This document shows, one piece after another, positions 8,687 through 16,746 of a stretch of DNA of 64,000 nt. The notes under the pieces were generated by a model that worked only from the letters and a program-made list of their open reading frames with translations, was not told where the DNA came from and did not search any database. How positions within the stretch are numbered: position 1 is the stretch's first letter; every line of letters begins with the position of its first letter. The DNA is from a bacterium (GTDB lineage Bacteria; Actinomycetota; Acidimicrobiia; Acidimicrobiales; Bin134), in the NCBI GenBank assembly GCA_026708015.1, contig JAPOVT010000003.1, forward strand, positions 157,228 to 221,227. Reading direction: 5' to 3'. The position numbers and the translations under genes were made by a program.

Positions 8687-9853
8687 ATGCTGATGAAGAA
8701 GCATTGGAAGGTTTGGTTTGCACTGTTTGCAGCAATTGCTTTGGTTGTTGCTGCTTGTGGCAATGATGGCGGCGTCTCGCCCCGCGGGCCAGCCGGTGAT
8801 GCGCCGGCGGAGGATGCTCCGGCGGCTGATGACGCGCCGGCGGCTGATGACGCTCCGGCGGAGGATGCTCCGGCGGCTGTCGAGGTGAATATGACGCCTG
8901 GTGAGGGTGTCAGTGTGACGATGGCTCGGGCGAACTGGAGCACTGGCTATTTCCAGGCGGCTATCTATCACCACCTGCTGGAGGAGCTGGGCTATGGCGT
9001 GAGCGAGCCTGCGGATATTGAGCTTGCGCCTTCGAACGCGTACGTGGCTATGGCTGAGCGCGAGTTCGATTTCTGGGCCAATTCTTGGTATCCGAACCAC
9101 GATCCGTTCATTGCGGGCGAGATGCCCGATGGCTCTTTGGTGAGCGATCACGTGTCGAAGGTGGGCCTTGAGGCTGAGCGCGGCGGCATCGAGGGCTTGT
9201 TGACCAACAAGTCGCTGGTGGAAGAGCACGGCATCAGAACTCTTGATCAGCTCGTGGGAGACGAGGATCTGTTCGAGCTGTACGAGGCGGCCGACATTGA
9301 GCCCGGTGATGGGGTGCTCCAGATTTATGGGTGCCCCGACGGTTGGGGATGCAATCTGTTCATTGCCGGCCTGATTGAAGACAAGGGTTGGACCGGCAGG
9401 GTCCAGCAGGTTGAGGTGGGCGGCTACGACGCCACTTTCGCCGACGCAGTCGACCGCGCTGGCAGCGGCACCCCGTTCATCGCGTACACGTGGAGCCCGA
9501 GCTTCTATACGAACCACATCGGGCCTGGTGACCAGGCCATGTGGCTGTCGATAGACGGGGGTGCGCCCACCCTGCTCGGCACCGATGTCTGCACAGATGA
9601 TCCGTGCAACCTCCTCATCACCGCTGACATCCAGGTGACGGCCAACAACGACTTCCTTGTCGAGAACCCGGCGGCGGCGACGCTGCTGGAGCAGGTGAAG
9701 ATCAGCGTGGTTGACATCGCACTGCAGAACGCGCGCTACGACACCGGCGGCGAGAACACCACCGCTGATGTCAACCGCCACGCCGCCGAGTGGATCGCCG
9801 ACAACCGCGACACCGTCGACGCCTGGCTCGCCGCAGCCCGAACCGCAGGCTGA
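8687..9853 (+). CDS. proX: Glycine betaine-type (OpuAC) substrate-binding lipoprotein
   Basis: A 388-residue lipoprotein. A basic start and hydrophobic stretch end in the lipobox VVAAC, followed by a low-complexity Ala/Pro/Asp linker, then an OpuAC domain. The aromatic ligand-cage segment NSWYPNHDPF lies roughly 100 residues in. ATG 8687 is chosen because GGAGGG lies just upstream; ATGs at 8675 and 8693 are also in frame. It delivers betaine-like ligands to the ProW/ProV transporter. The mature part (8800-9846) recurs with no difference found by eye inside the fused binding protein at 11220. The first half favours T-ending codons more than neighbouring genes. Confidence 0.92.
   Translation: MLMKKHWKVWFALFAAIALVVAACGNDGGVSPRGPAGDAPAEDAPAADDAPAADDAPAEDAPAAVEVNMTPGEGVSVTMARANWSTGYFQAAIYHHLLEELGYGVSEPADIELAPSNAYVAMAEREFDFWANSWYPNHDPFIAGEMPDGSLVSDHVSKVGLEAERGGIEGLLTNKSLVEEHGIRTLDQLVGDEDLFELYEAADIEPGDGVLQIYGCPDGWGCNLFIAGLIEDKGWTGRVQQVEVGGYDATFADAVDRAGSGTPFIAYTWSPSFYTNHIGPGDQAMWLSIDGGAPTLLGTDVCTDDPCNLLITADIQVTANNDFLVENPAAATLLEQVKISVVDIALQNARYDTGGENTTADVNRHAAEWIADNRDTVDAWLAAARTAG
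8800..9846 (+). repeat. 1,047-bp direct repeat, copy 1 (mature proX region)
   Basis: Matches 11321-12367 at a constant offset of 2,521 with no difference found by eye; the encoded proteins are identical throughout. It begins in the DNA encoding the Ala-Pro-Asp linker just after the lipobox and stops 4 codons before the end of proX. Flanking sequences differ apart from a short shared lipobox stretch. Confidence 0.95.
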
Positions 9854-9897
9854 CGTTTCAAGCGCTCGAAATCAGGCCTTAGGGCTTGAAGGACGAA

Positions 9898-9927
9898 TGA
9901 GGGGCGGGGCTTTGGCCCCGCCCCTCA
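9898..9927. terminator. Perfect 13-bp GC-rich hairpin between convergent genes
   Basis: TGAGGGGCGGGGC (9898-9910) is followed by a TTTG loop and its exact reverse complement (9915-9927). It lies between the 3' ends of proX (+) and the agmatinase gene (-). It probably acts in both directions as a hairpin terminator without a U-tract, a form common in actinobacteria. Confidence 0.8.
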
Positions 9928-9982
9928 CCGCGTGCGGAAGCGTGGGATTGGTAGGCACGCCTGCGGGAGTGAATGCGGAAAC

Positions 9983-11011
9983 TTAAGGACGGTTGAAGTT
10001 TCGGTCGGCAATCAGGCTGAGGATCTCAAACATCACCGACATCGAGCGGTAGCTGGTGATCTGGTTGGGTAAGTCCACCGTCGGCATCAGGCAGACCACG
10101 TCGCCGCCGATCACGTTGCGGCCCCGCATCGAACGGATGAGCTCCATGGCCTGGTCCATCCCGAAGCCGTCGATGCCGGCCTCGATATTGGCCACGCCCG
10201 GTGCCACCGTCGGGTCGAGGCAGTCGAGATCGAATGTGATGTACACCGGCCGGTCGCCGATGCATTCGTGGATGGTCTCGATCACCCTCTCGGCGCCCAT
10301 TTGGTCGTAGTCGGACTTCTTGATCACCTCGTAACCGAGCGCGTAGCTGGGCTCGAGCCAGTCGAGGCTGCGAGTGTTGCCCCGAATGCCGACCTGCACG
10401 CTGTGCTCGGCGTCGACGTGGCCGTCGGTAACCAGATAGCTGGCCCAGTGGGCGGCCGACTTGATGGCTCCCATGAAGTGGGGGATGTTGTGAAAGGCGT
10501 CGGTGTGGGCGTCGAAGTGCAGCAGGCAGGCCCGCTCGCCTCCGGTGAGGTTGGCCTCATGGCCACCGATGGCCTGCAGGATGCCCCCGGTGATGGAATG
10601 GTCGCCGCCGATGGACACCGGCCGCGCCCCGGCTTCGTCGATCGACTGGTAGAAATCGGTGATCATCTCGATGGAGCGCTCGTTGTTGTTGCCCTCCGAC
10701 AACGGCACATCGCCCAGATCGTTGATGCGGCACATCTCCCACGGATCGATGCCGAACTGGCCGTGGACCCGCCTGCCGATGGCTGAGACGTCCCGCACGG
10801 CCCGGGGGCCAAGATGTTGGTCGCGCTGGGTCGTGCCGTTACCGGTGCTATGGGGCACGCCCACAAGGGCGATGTCGGCGTTTTGGGGGTCGGGGTCGTA
10901 CTCGCAGCGGAACAGCGTCGGAATGCCATACCAGTAGATCCCGTCCATGAGCCGCTGCTCGTCTGACCGGGAGGAGGTGCGGGCGGCAGCTTGTTCGGAA
11001 GCGATCGTCAT
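9983..11011 (-). CDS. Agmatinase/arginase-family ureohydrolase
   Basis: A binuclear manganese hydrolase that releases urea from a guanidino compound. In 342 residues it carries the three family motifs with all metal ligands: GGDHS (135-139), DAHTD (167-171) and FDLDCLDP (260-267). The family covers agmatinase, guanidinobutyrase and guanidinases, which cannot be told apart safely here. It lies convergent to the betaine importer and divergent from the fused OpuAC-BMP gene, so guanidino or quaternary amine uptake and breakdown may be linked. That link is inference. Start ATG 11011. Confidence 0.88.
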   Translation of the reverse strand: MTIASEQAAARTSSRSDEQRLMDGIYWYGIPTLFRCEYDPDPQNADIALVGVPHSTGNGTTQRDQHLGPRAVRDVSAIGRRVHGQFGIDPWEMCRINDLGDVPLSEGNNNERSIEMITDFYQSIDEAGARPVSIGGDHSITGGILQAIGGHEANLTGGERACLLHFDAHTDAFHNIPHFMGAIKSAAHWASYLVTDGHVDAEHSVQVGIRGNTRSLDWLEPSYALGYEVIKKSDYDQMGAERVIETIHECIGDRPVYITFDLDCLDPTVAPGVANIEAGIDGFGMDQAMELIRSMRGRNVIGGDVVCLMPTVDLPNQITSYRSMSVMFEILSLIADRNFNRP

Positions 11012-11219
11012 GAACGACTTCTACCACAAAAGGCCCAGTCGGCCGTTCAGGAATTGGTCGCGCTCCCCTAACGAGGAGCAGGAACGGACCCCGTATCAGT
11101 CTGGAACGTTCTTCTTGGAGTCTCTAGCGTTCAAGCCTGGTTTGGTTTAGGGTGTGGCCCCTAGGCGGATTGGCGCGCGCTGAGGCGGGCCAATCTTGAC
11201 TTCAATTGGAGGGTTACCA
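11012..11219. promoter_or_regulatory. Divergent intergenic region with inverted repeat upstream of the fused binding-protein gene
   Basis: This 208-bp region between two divergent genes must hold both promoters. Visible structure includes GATTGGC (11168-11174) paired with GCCAATC (11189-11195), a 7-bp stem with 14-nt loop ending just before the ribosome site GGAGGG (11208-11213). GAACG and CGTTC also form an imperfect spaced inverted repeat around 11102-11131. No -10/-35 pair stands out. Confidence 0.4.
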
Positions 11220-13298
11220 ATGAGAGAGCGAAACCTTTGGAGAGTTTTGCTAGCTATTTTTCTGGTCTTCGGGCTGGTTGTTGCTGCTTGTGGCAATGAT
11301 GACGATGACGAGCCGGGGGCTGCGCCGGCGGAGGATGCTCCGGCGGCTGATGACGCGCCGGCGGCTGATGACGCTCCGGCGGAGGATGCTCCGGCGGCTG
11401 TCGAGGTGAATATGACGCCTGGTGAGGGTGTCAGTGTGACGATGGCTCGGGCGAACTGGAGCACTGGCTATTTCCAGGCGGCTATCTATCACCACCTGCT
11501 GGAGGAGCTGGGCTATGGCGTGAGCGAGCCTGCGGATATTGAGCTTGCGCCTTCGAACGCGTACGTGGCTATGGCTGAGCGCGAGTTCGATTTCTGGGCC
11601 AATTCTTGGTATCCGAACCACGATCCGTTCATTGCGGGCGAGATGCCCGATGGCTCTTTGGTGAGCGATCACGTGTCGAAGGTGGGCCTTGAGGCTGAGC
11701 GCGGCGGCATCGAGGGCTTGTTGACCAACAAGTCGCTGGTGGAAGAGCACGGCATCAGAACTCTTGATCAGCTCGTGGGAGACGAGGATCTGTTCGAGCT
11801 GTACGAGGCGGCCGACATTGAGCCCGGTGATGGGGTGCTCCAGATTTATGGGTGCCCCGACGGTTGGGGATGCAATCTGTTCATTGCCGGCCTGATTGAA
11901 GACAAGGGTTGGACCGGCAGGGTCCAGCAGGTTGAGGTGGGCGGCTACGACGCCACTTTCGCCGACGCAGTCGACCGCGCTGGCAGCGGCACCCCGTTCA
12001 TCGCGTACACGTGGAGCCCGAGCTTCTATACGAACCACATCGGGCCTGGTGACCAGGCCATGTGGCTGTCGATAGACGGGGGTGCGCCCACCCTGCTCGG
12101 CACCGATGTCTGCACAGATGATCCGTGCAACCTCCTCATCACCGCTGACATCCAGGTGACGGCCAACAACGACTTCCTTGTCGAGAACCCGGCGGCGGCG
12201 ACGCTGCTGGAGCAGGTGAAGATCAGCGTGGTTGACATCGCACTGCAGAACGCGCGCTACGACACCGGCGGCGAGAACACCACCGCTGATGTCAACCGCC
12301 ACGCCGCCGAGTGGATCGCCGACAACCGCGACACCGTCGACGCCTGGCTCGCCGCAGCCCGAACCGCTACCGAGTACACACCGCCGCCCCCGCCGCCGCC
12401 TCCGGCACCCTTCCGTGTCGCGGTGGTGGCACCTAGCGCTAGCAATGACTTGGCGTTCACTCAGAGCATGTTCGATGCGGTGACCGCCCTTGTTGATTCC
12501 GGGGAGATCTCGGAGTTTGCCATCACCGACGGCACCTTCATCGTGGAAGATGCCGCCGCAGCCATTCGGGGCTATGCCGAGGATGGCTACGACCTGGTCA
12601 TCGCTCACGGTTCCCAGTACGGCGGCCCGCTCCAGGAGATCGCCCCGGACTTCCCGGATGTATCGTTTGCTTGGGGGACCGCGGTCGACACCTTCGGACT
12701 TCCCAACGTGAACTCCTACTCGGTGCGCTCCGATCTCGGCGGCTATGTCAACGGCGTAGTGGCCGCTCAACTCACGGAGAGCAACGTGATCGGCGTGGTC
12801 GGCCCGATCGAGGTGGGCGACGCCAAGCTCTATGTCGACGGGTTCGCCGCCGGAGCCACGGCGCAGAATCCCGACGTCGAGGTCAACATCGTCTACACCG
12901 GTTCGTTCGCCGATGTGGCATTGGCCGCAGAAGCCGCCCAGTCGCACATCTCCGCCGGTGCCGACGTGCTGACTGGTTCGGCCCAGATGGTGGTGGGCGC
13001 CACCGGCGTTGCCCAGGAGAACGACGTGTTGTGGTTCGGCACCCAAGCCAACCAGACCGCCCTCGGTGAAGACATCGTGGTTGCCTCACAGGTATATCGC
13101 TGGGAGGTCATCCTCTCTGAGGTGGTCGATCAGGTCAAGGGCGGCACCTTGGGTGGCACGACCTTCATCATGACCTTCGATGGTGGAGGACTGGACATTC
13201 AGTTCAACGACGCCATGGACATCCCCGCCGATGTGCTTGCCTCAGCCGAGGCGACCATCGCTGGCCTGTCCGACGGGTCAATCTCCACTGGGCAGTAA
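11220..13298 (+). CDS. Fused dual binding lipoprotein: OpuAC domain + BMP/PnrA-like domain
   Basis: A 692-residue lipoprotein. Its own signal peptide (MRERNLWRVLL... VVAAC, lipobox Cys at 24) differs from that of proX. Residues ~35-383 are an OpuAC betaine-binding domain identical to the proX product. A Pro-rich linker (about 385-395) leads to a basic-membrane-protein (BMP/PnrA) nucleoside-type binding domain (about 397-692), recognisable by FRVAVVAPSASNDLAFTQSM and the ISAGADVLTGSAQ segment. ATG 11220 has GGAGGG 6 nt upstream. A nucleoside-type ABC ATPase follows 21 bp after. A single SBP domain is normal for either family; two unrelated ones in one chain is unusual. Whether both domains bind ligand is untested. 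Confidence 0.9.
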   Translation: MRERNLWRVLLAIFLVFGLVVAACGNDDDDEPGAAPAEDAPAADDAPAADDAPAEDAPAAVEVNMTPGEGVSVTMARANWSTGYFQAAIYHHLLEELGYGVSEPADIELAPSNAYVAMAEREFDFWANSWYPNHDPFIAGEMPDGSLVSDHVSKVGLEAERGGIEGLLTNKSLVEEHGIRTLDQLVGDEDLFELYEAADIEPGDGVLQIYGCPDGWGCNLFIAGLIEDKGWTGRVQQVEVGGYDATFADAVDRAGSGTPFIAYTWSPSFYTNHIGPGDQAMWLSIDGGAPTLLGTDVCTDDPCNLLITADIQVTANNDFLVENPAAATLLEQVKISVVDIALQNARYDTGGENTTADVNRHAAEWIADNRDTVDAWLAAARTATEYTPPPPPPPPAPFRVAVVAPSASNDLAFTQSMFDAVTALVDSGEISEFAITDGTFIVEDAAAAIRGYAEDGYDLVIAHGSQYGGPLQEIAPDFPDVSFAWGTAVDTFGLPNVNSYSVRSDLGGYVNGVVAAQLTESNVIGVVGPIEVGDAKLYVDGFAAGATAQNPDVEVNIVYTGSFADVALAAEAAQSHISAGADVLTGSAQMVVGATGVAQENDVLWFGTQANQTALGEDIVVASQVYRWEVILSEVVDQVKGGTLGGTTFIMTFDGGGLDIQFNDAMDIPADVLASAEATIAGLSDGSISTGQ
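11321..12367 (+). repeat. 1,047-bp direct repeat, copy 2 (inside the OpuAC-BMP fusion)
   Basis: Copy of 8800-9846 in the same orientation and same reading frame. It is inserted exactly between the lipobox/linker and the Pro-rich linker of the BMP domain, so the host frame stays open. Confidence 0.95.
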
Positions 13299-13319
13299 CG
13301 CTCAGCCGAATAGCAAAGT

Positions 13320-14876
13320 ATGAATACTGACTCGGCGGCGCCGAGGCCAGCACCGATGCTGGAGATGCGCGGTATTACCAAGCGCTTCCCCGGCGTGGTG
13401 GCCAACGAAGACGTTGACTTCACGGTGCTGCCGGGTCAGGTTCATACTCTCTTGGGAGAGAACGGGGCCGGCAAGAGCACCCTGGTGAAGATCCTCTACG
13501 GGCTCTACCAGCCCGACGAGGGGTCGATCACCTTCGACGGCACACCGGTGAGCATCGACTCGCCCTCGGTGGCGATTGAGACCGGCATCGGAATGATCCA
13601 CCAGCACTTCATGCTGGTGGACACCCTGACCGTGGCCGAGAACGTGGCCCTGGGGCTGGGCACACCGCTCAGTCTGACCAACCTCCAGCCGATTCGTGGG
13701 CGAATCCGGGAGGTGTCTGAGGAGTTCGGCCTGCACGTCGATCCCGATGCCTATATCTGGCAAATGGCGGTCGGAGAGCGGCAGCGGGCCGAGATCGTCA
13801 AGGCGCTGTACCGAAACGTGAGGCTGTTGGTGCTGGACGAGCCCACCGCGGTGCTCACCCCTCCCGAGGTTTCCGACTTGTTCGTCACCCTCCGCCAGCT
13901 CAGCTCTGATGGAAGAGGACTGGTGTTCATCTCCCACAAGCTGAACGAGGTGATGGAGATCTCCGACGAGATCACGGTTCTGCGCGACGGCAAAGTCTCG
14001 GGGCGCACCACCCCTGCGGAGTCCAGCAGGGAGTCGCTGGCCATGATGATGGTGGGTCGCCCGGTGGAGTTCACCCGCACCCTTGCCGAACAGGAGCCGG
14101 GCGATCCCAAACTGGAGGTAAAAAACCTCCGGGTCCGGGGCGACCGGGAGGAACTTGCGGTGCGCGATGTGAACATCGACGTGCGAGCCGGCGAGATCGT
14201 CGGGATCGTGGGGGTGTCGGGCAACGGGCAGCGAGAATTGGCCGAGGCTATCGTCGGGTTGCGGGAGATTGAGTCGGGCGAGGTGTTCATCAACGGCCAA
14301 CCGGTGAAGACCCCGACCCCCAAGCAGGTGCGGTCGATGGGCTTGGCTTACGTGCCCGAGGAGCGCATGAAGTACGGCAGTATCGGCGACTTCACCGTGG
14401 CCGAGAACCTTGTTCTGGTGAACTACGACCAGTCGCCCTACGCGCGGAGCGGGTTGCTGAGCCTTCGCACTATCGAGAGCCACAGCGAGCAGCTCGTCAG
14501 CGACTACTCCATACGCACGCCGAGCACTGAAACCCTCACCCGCAAGCTGTCGGGAGGCAACATCCAGAAAGTTGTGATTGCCCGTGAGTTCAGCGGCAAT
14601 GCTGAGATGCTGCTGGTGGCCCAGCCCACCCGGGGAATCGACATCGGCGCAGCCGAGTACATCCACGAGCAGCTGCTCACCCAGCGTACGCAGGGCAGGG
14701 CCATCTTGTTGATCAGCGAGGATTTGGACGAGGTAATGGCGTTGTCCGACCGGCTGGTGGTGATGTACGAGGGGTCGGTGATGGGTCGGGTAAGCCGAGA
14801 AGAGGCCACCGTCGAGCAGGTGGGCCTATTGATGAGCGGCGTAGGCGAGCCGGAGGGTGCTGCGGTAACGGGGTAG
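13320..14876 (+). CDS. Nucleoside/simple-sugar ABC transporter ATPase (two ABC domains)
   Basis: A 518-residue double ABC protein of the YufO/RbsA type. Domain 1 has Walker A GENGAGKST (46-54), the HQHFMLV segment after the Q-loop, and Walker B LLVLDEPTAVL. Domain 2 has a degenerate P-loop GVSGNGQRE and an intact signature LSGGNIQKV. The HQHFMLV type is characteristic of nucleoside (BmpA-YufOPQ) importers. It starts 21 bp after the fused OpuAC-BMP gene, so the two are probably one transcript. No permease follows; YufP/YufQ-like permeases are at 40184-42249 on the other strand. Confidence 0.92.
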   Translation: MNTDSAAPRPAPMLEMRGITKRFPGVVANEDVDFTVLPGQVHTLLGENGAGKSTLVKILYGLYQPDEGSITFDGTPVSIDSPSVAIETGIGMIHQHFMLVDTLTVAENVALGLGTPLSLTNLQPIRGRIREVSEEFGLHVDPDAYIWQMAVGERQRAEIVKALYRNVRLLVLDEPTAVLTPPEVSDLFVTLRQLSSDGRGLVFISHKLNEVMEISDEITVLRDGKVSGRTTPAESSRESLAMMMVGRPVEFTRTLAEQEPGDPKLEVKNLRVRGDREELAVRDVNIDVRAGEIVGIVGVSGNGQRELAEAIVGLREIESGEVFINGQPVKTPTPKQVRSMGLAYVPEERMKYGSIGDFTVAENLVLVNYDQSPYARSGLLSLRTIESHSEQLVSDYSIRTPSTETLTRKLSGGNIQKVVIAREFSGNAEMLLVAQPTRGIDIGAAEYIHEQLLTQRTQGRAILLISEDLDEVMALSDRLVVMYEGSVMGRVSREEATVEQVGLLMSGVGEPEGAAVTG

Positions 14877-14925
14877 GCAAGCCTGGGCCGCTCAAGTCGA
14901 ACGGCAGTAGGCTGACCACTTCCTG

Positions 14926-15018
14926 GGAGGTGTCTGAGTACCTGGTGGGCTCCCCCGCCTTCAAAGCGGGTGGGACGGGCGATCCCCGTCCGGCGGGTTC
15001 GATTCCCGTCCACCTCCG
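14926..15018 (+). tRNA. selC: tRNA-Sec (anticodon UCA)
   Basis: The acceptor arm GGAGGTG (14926-14932) pairs with CACCTCC (15011-15017), discriminator G at 15018. The anticodon stem CCCGC/GCGGG encloses the loop CTTCAAA, giving anticodon TCA at 14961-14963, which reads UGA. A long variable arm (GACGGG/CCCGTC, about 14974-14991) and an extended D-stem are typical of selenocysteine tRNA. The T-arm holds GGGTTCGATTCCC. CCA is not encoded. Independent support comes from selA and selB in the same window. Confidence 0.93.
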
Positions 15019-15044
15019 CGCGATCAACCGGTGTGCGGCGGGTC

Positions 15045-16052
15045 TTAGACAGCTAGGAGGTCGCGGGCGCCGGTGTCGCTGCTGGGGTGGCGGAGTTTTG
15101 ACATGGCCCTAGCTTCGATCTGGCGGATGCGCTCGCGGGTGAGGTTGAAGTGCTCGCCGACTTCTTCGAGGGTGCGGGGCTCGCCGCGGTCAAGGCCGAA
15201 GCGGAGCTTGAGGATCTCGCGCTCGCGCTCGTCGAGAGGGCCAAGCAGGCGGGTGATTTCCTCGGGTAAAAGCGCAGTGGCGGCCACTTCGAAAGGCGAC
15301 TCGGCGGAGCGGTCCTCCACCACATCGCCCAACTCGGCGTCGCCGTCCTCACGCAGTGGCTCGCTCAGCGACAAGGGCTCGGCCGCAAAGCGCAAGGCCT
15401 CTGTGACCTTCTCTTCGGAGAGGTCCACCTCGACGGCCAACTCGGCCAAGGTGGCCGGGCGGCCCAGCTTTTTCTCCAGGTTGGCCCGGGCCTTCTGGAG
15501 ACGGGCCAGGGTGTCGCCGGCGTGAACCGGCAGGCGGATGGTGCGCCCGGTGTTGGCGATGCCCCGGGTAATGGCTTGGCGGATCCACCAGGTGGCATAG
15601 GTGGAGAACTTGAATCCCTTTCGCCAATCGAACTTCTCCACCGCGTGCATCAGGCCCAGGTTGCCTTCCTGGATCAGGTCGAGCAGAGGAAGACCGGATG
15701 CCTGGTATTTCTTGGCGATGGATACCACCAGGCGGAGGTTGGACTGGACGAAGCGGCGTTCGGCCTGCTCGCCAACTTTTACCTGACGGCGCAGCAGCCT
15801 TCGACGGGCAGGCGAGAGCCGCTCTGTGCTGCCGGGATCGCTCTCTTTGTCCTGATCAAGGAGGGCTTGCGCTTCGTTGCCCTCCTCGATTTTCTGGGCT
15901 AGCTCAACCTCGTCGTCTTTGGTGAGCAGCGGGTATTGGCCGATATCGGTCAGATAGAGGCGAACGAGATCCTCGTCGTCTCGCTCAACACGCTCTTTCG
16001 GCACAGCCACCCCTTCCCGATAGTCCTTGGGCCCGATAATCCGTGGAGACAC
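15045..16052 (-). CDS. RNA polymerase sigma-70 family factor (group 1/2, HrdB/SigB-like)
   Basis: Directs RNA polymerase to -10/-35 promoters. In 335 residues, region 1.2 (DLVRLYLTDIGQYPLL, about 29-43) is followed by region 2 with NLRLVVSIAKKYQ, DLIQEGNLGLMHAVEKFDW and FSTYATWWIRQAI. Region 3 comes next, then region 4 with the helix-turn-helix TLEEVGEHFNLTRERIRQIE near the C-terminus. The N-terminal acidic region 1.1 of a full housekeeping sigma is short or absent, suggesting an HrdB paralogue (SigB/MysB type) rather than the principal factor, but that is not certain. It is a single gene convergent with tRNA-Sec. Confidence 0.9.
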   Translation of the reverse strand: MSPRIIGPKDYREGVAVPKERVERDDEDLVRLYLTDIGQYPLLTKDDEVELAQKIEEGNEAQALLDQDKESDPGSTERLSPARRRLLRRQVKVGEQAERRFVQSNLRLVVSIAKKYQASGLPLLDLIQEGNLGLMHAVEKFDWRKGFKFSTYATWWIRQAITRGIANTGRTIRLPVHAGDTLARLQKARANLEKKLGRPATLAELAVEVDLSEEKVTEALRFAAEPLSLSEPLREDGDAELGDVVEDRSAESPFEVAATALLPEEITRLLGPLDEREREILKLRFGLDRGEPRTLEEVGEHFNLTRERIRQIEARAMSKLRHPSSDTGARDLLAV

Positions 16053-16127
16053 CGGTGCCGCTGTCGAACCGGTCGACGCTGACCGAGCAGAGACACGGAC
16101 AATGCTTAGCCGATAAGGATACCCGCT

Positions 16128-16685
16128 TCATCGCGGAAGCGTCACCAGCGGAGGCCATCTTTTTTCGCGATAGTCGTTGGCAAAGGCGGTCGCCAGCTCC
16201 TCTAGACCTTCATCAGAGGGGCTACTGGGGGGATTCCACACTTCCTTCGAGTCATACCGCTCCTCGGCCAAATCAGCGGCCACTATGCGGGCTGTGCGGA
16301 TGACTGCTCCATCGCTCACCGGCGACAGTTCTTGGCCCAAGTGCTCGATCACCAAGGCCAACTGGGGCAGAGCCACCTCGTAGATCGCGGCAACGGCCGC
16401 GGTGGGCGCCGCCCCCTCCATATGGGCCAGCAGGCTCTCCCAGGCGTCAGTGGGGGGACGAATCCGCTCGGCCCCGCCCAAGGCTGGTGAATCGGGCAGT
16501 GCGGCTCGCCACCACTGGGCGTGTTGTCCATGGCGGCGGCTGGATCGGGCCAATAGAAGCCGCGCTCGGTCGTCGAGCGGTTCTCCGTGGTCCAGATCGG
16601 TCGCCAAGCGACCCTTGACTTCGAAGAGCCGCTCAGAGATCCAGGCCAGGCCGCCACAAGCGTCCGCCGACTGCTCGATGTCCAT
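16128..16685 (-). CDS. Hypothetical protein, possibly helical bundle
   Basis: A 185-residue protein that I do not recognise. It is rich in Ala, Leu and Glu, predicted mostly helical, with WISERLFEVKGRLA near the N-terminus and an LAEERYDSKEVW segment near the C-terminus. There is no signal peptide or membrane segment. Composition and helix lengths would suit a ferritin-like or iminophenyl-pyruvate-type bundle, but no metal-ligand motif is clear. It lies downstream of nadE on the same strand, separated by a tandemly duplicated 38-bp stretch that includes its own start codon. Confidence 0.55.
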   Translation of the reverse strand: MDIEQSADACGGLAWISERLFEVKGRLATDLDHGEPLDDRARLLLARSSRRHGQHAQWWRAALPDSPALGGAERIRPPTDAWESLLAHMEGAAPTAAVAAIYEVALPQLALVIEHLGQELSPVSDGAVIRTARIVAADLAEERYDSKEVWNPPSSPSDEGLEELATAFANDYREKRWPPLVTLPR

Positions 16686-16746
16686 GCTCAGTCGCCGCCT
16701 CGATAGCGAATAGCGATGTCCATGCTCAGTCGCCGCCTCGATAGCG
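16676..16746. repeat. Tandem 38-bp duplication at the nadE stop / next-gene start
   Basis: A 33-bp block at 16676-16708 recurs exactly at 16714-16746 (period 38). On the minus strand each copy holds the last codons of nadE (YRGGD, stop) followed by ATGGACATCG. The left copy supplies the real start of the next gene (16685). The duplication creates a stray 11-codon reading frame at 16723-16688 that repeats the NadE tail. Confidence 0.9.

Noticed and set aside
8800..12367. Dismissing the 1,047-bp repeat as an assembly artefact
   Set aside because: Both copies have distinct flanks, both give intact frames, and the second junction falls precisely between protein domains; an artefact is still possible and long reads would settle it.
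8528..13046. Long antisense reading frames opposite both binding-protein genes (417 and 598 codons)
   Set aside because: They mirror the GC-biased codons of proX and the fusion gene, contain no recognisable domain and have low-complexity Arg/His/Leu composition.
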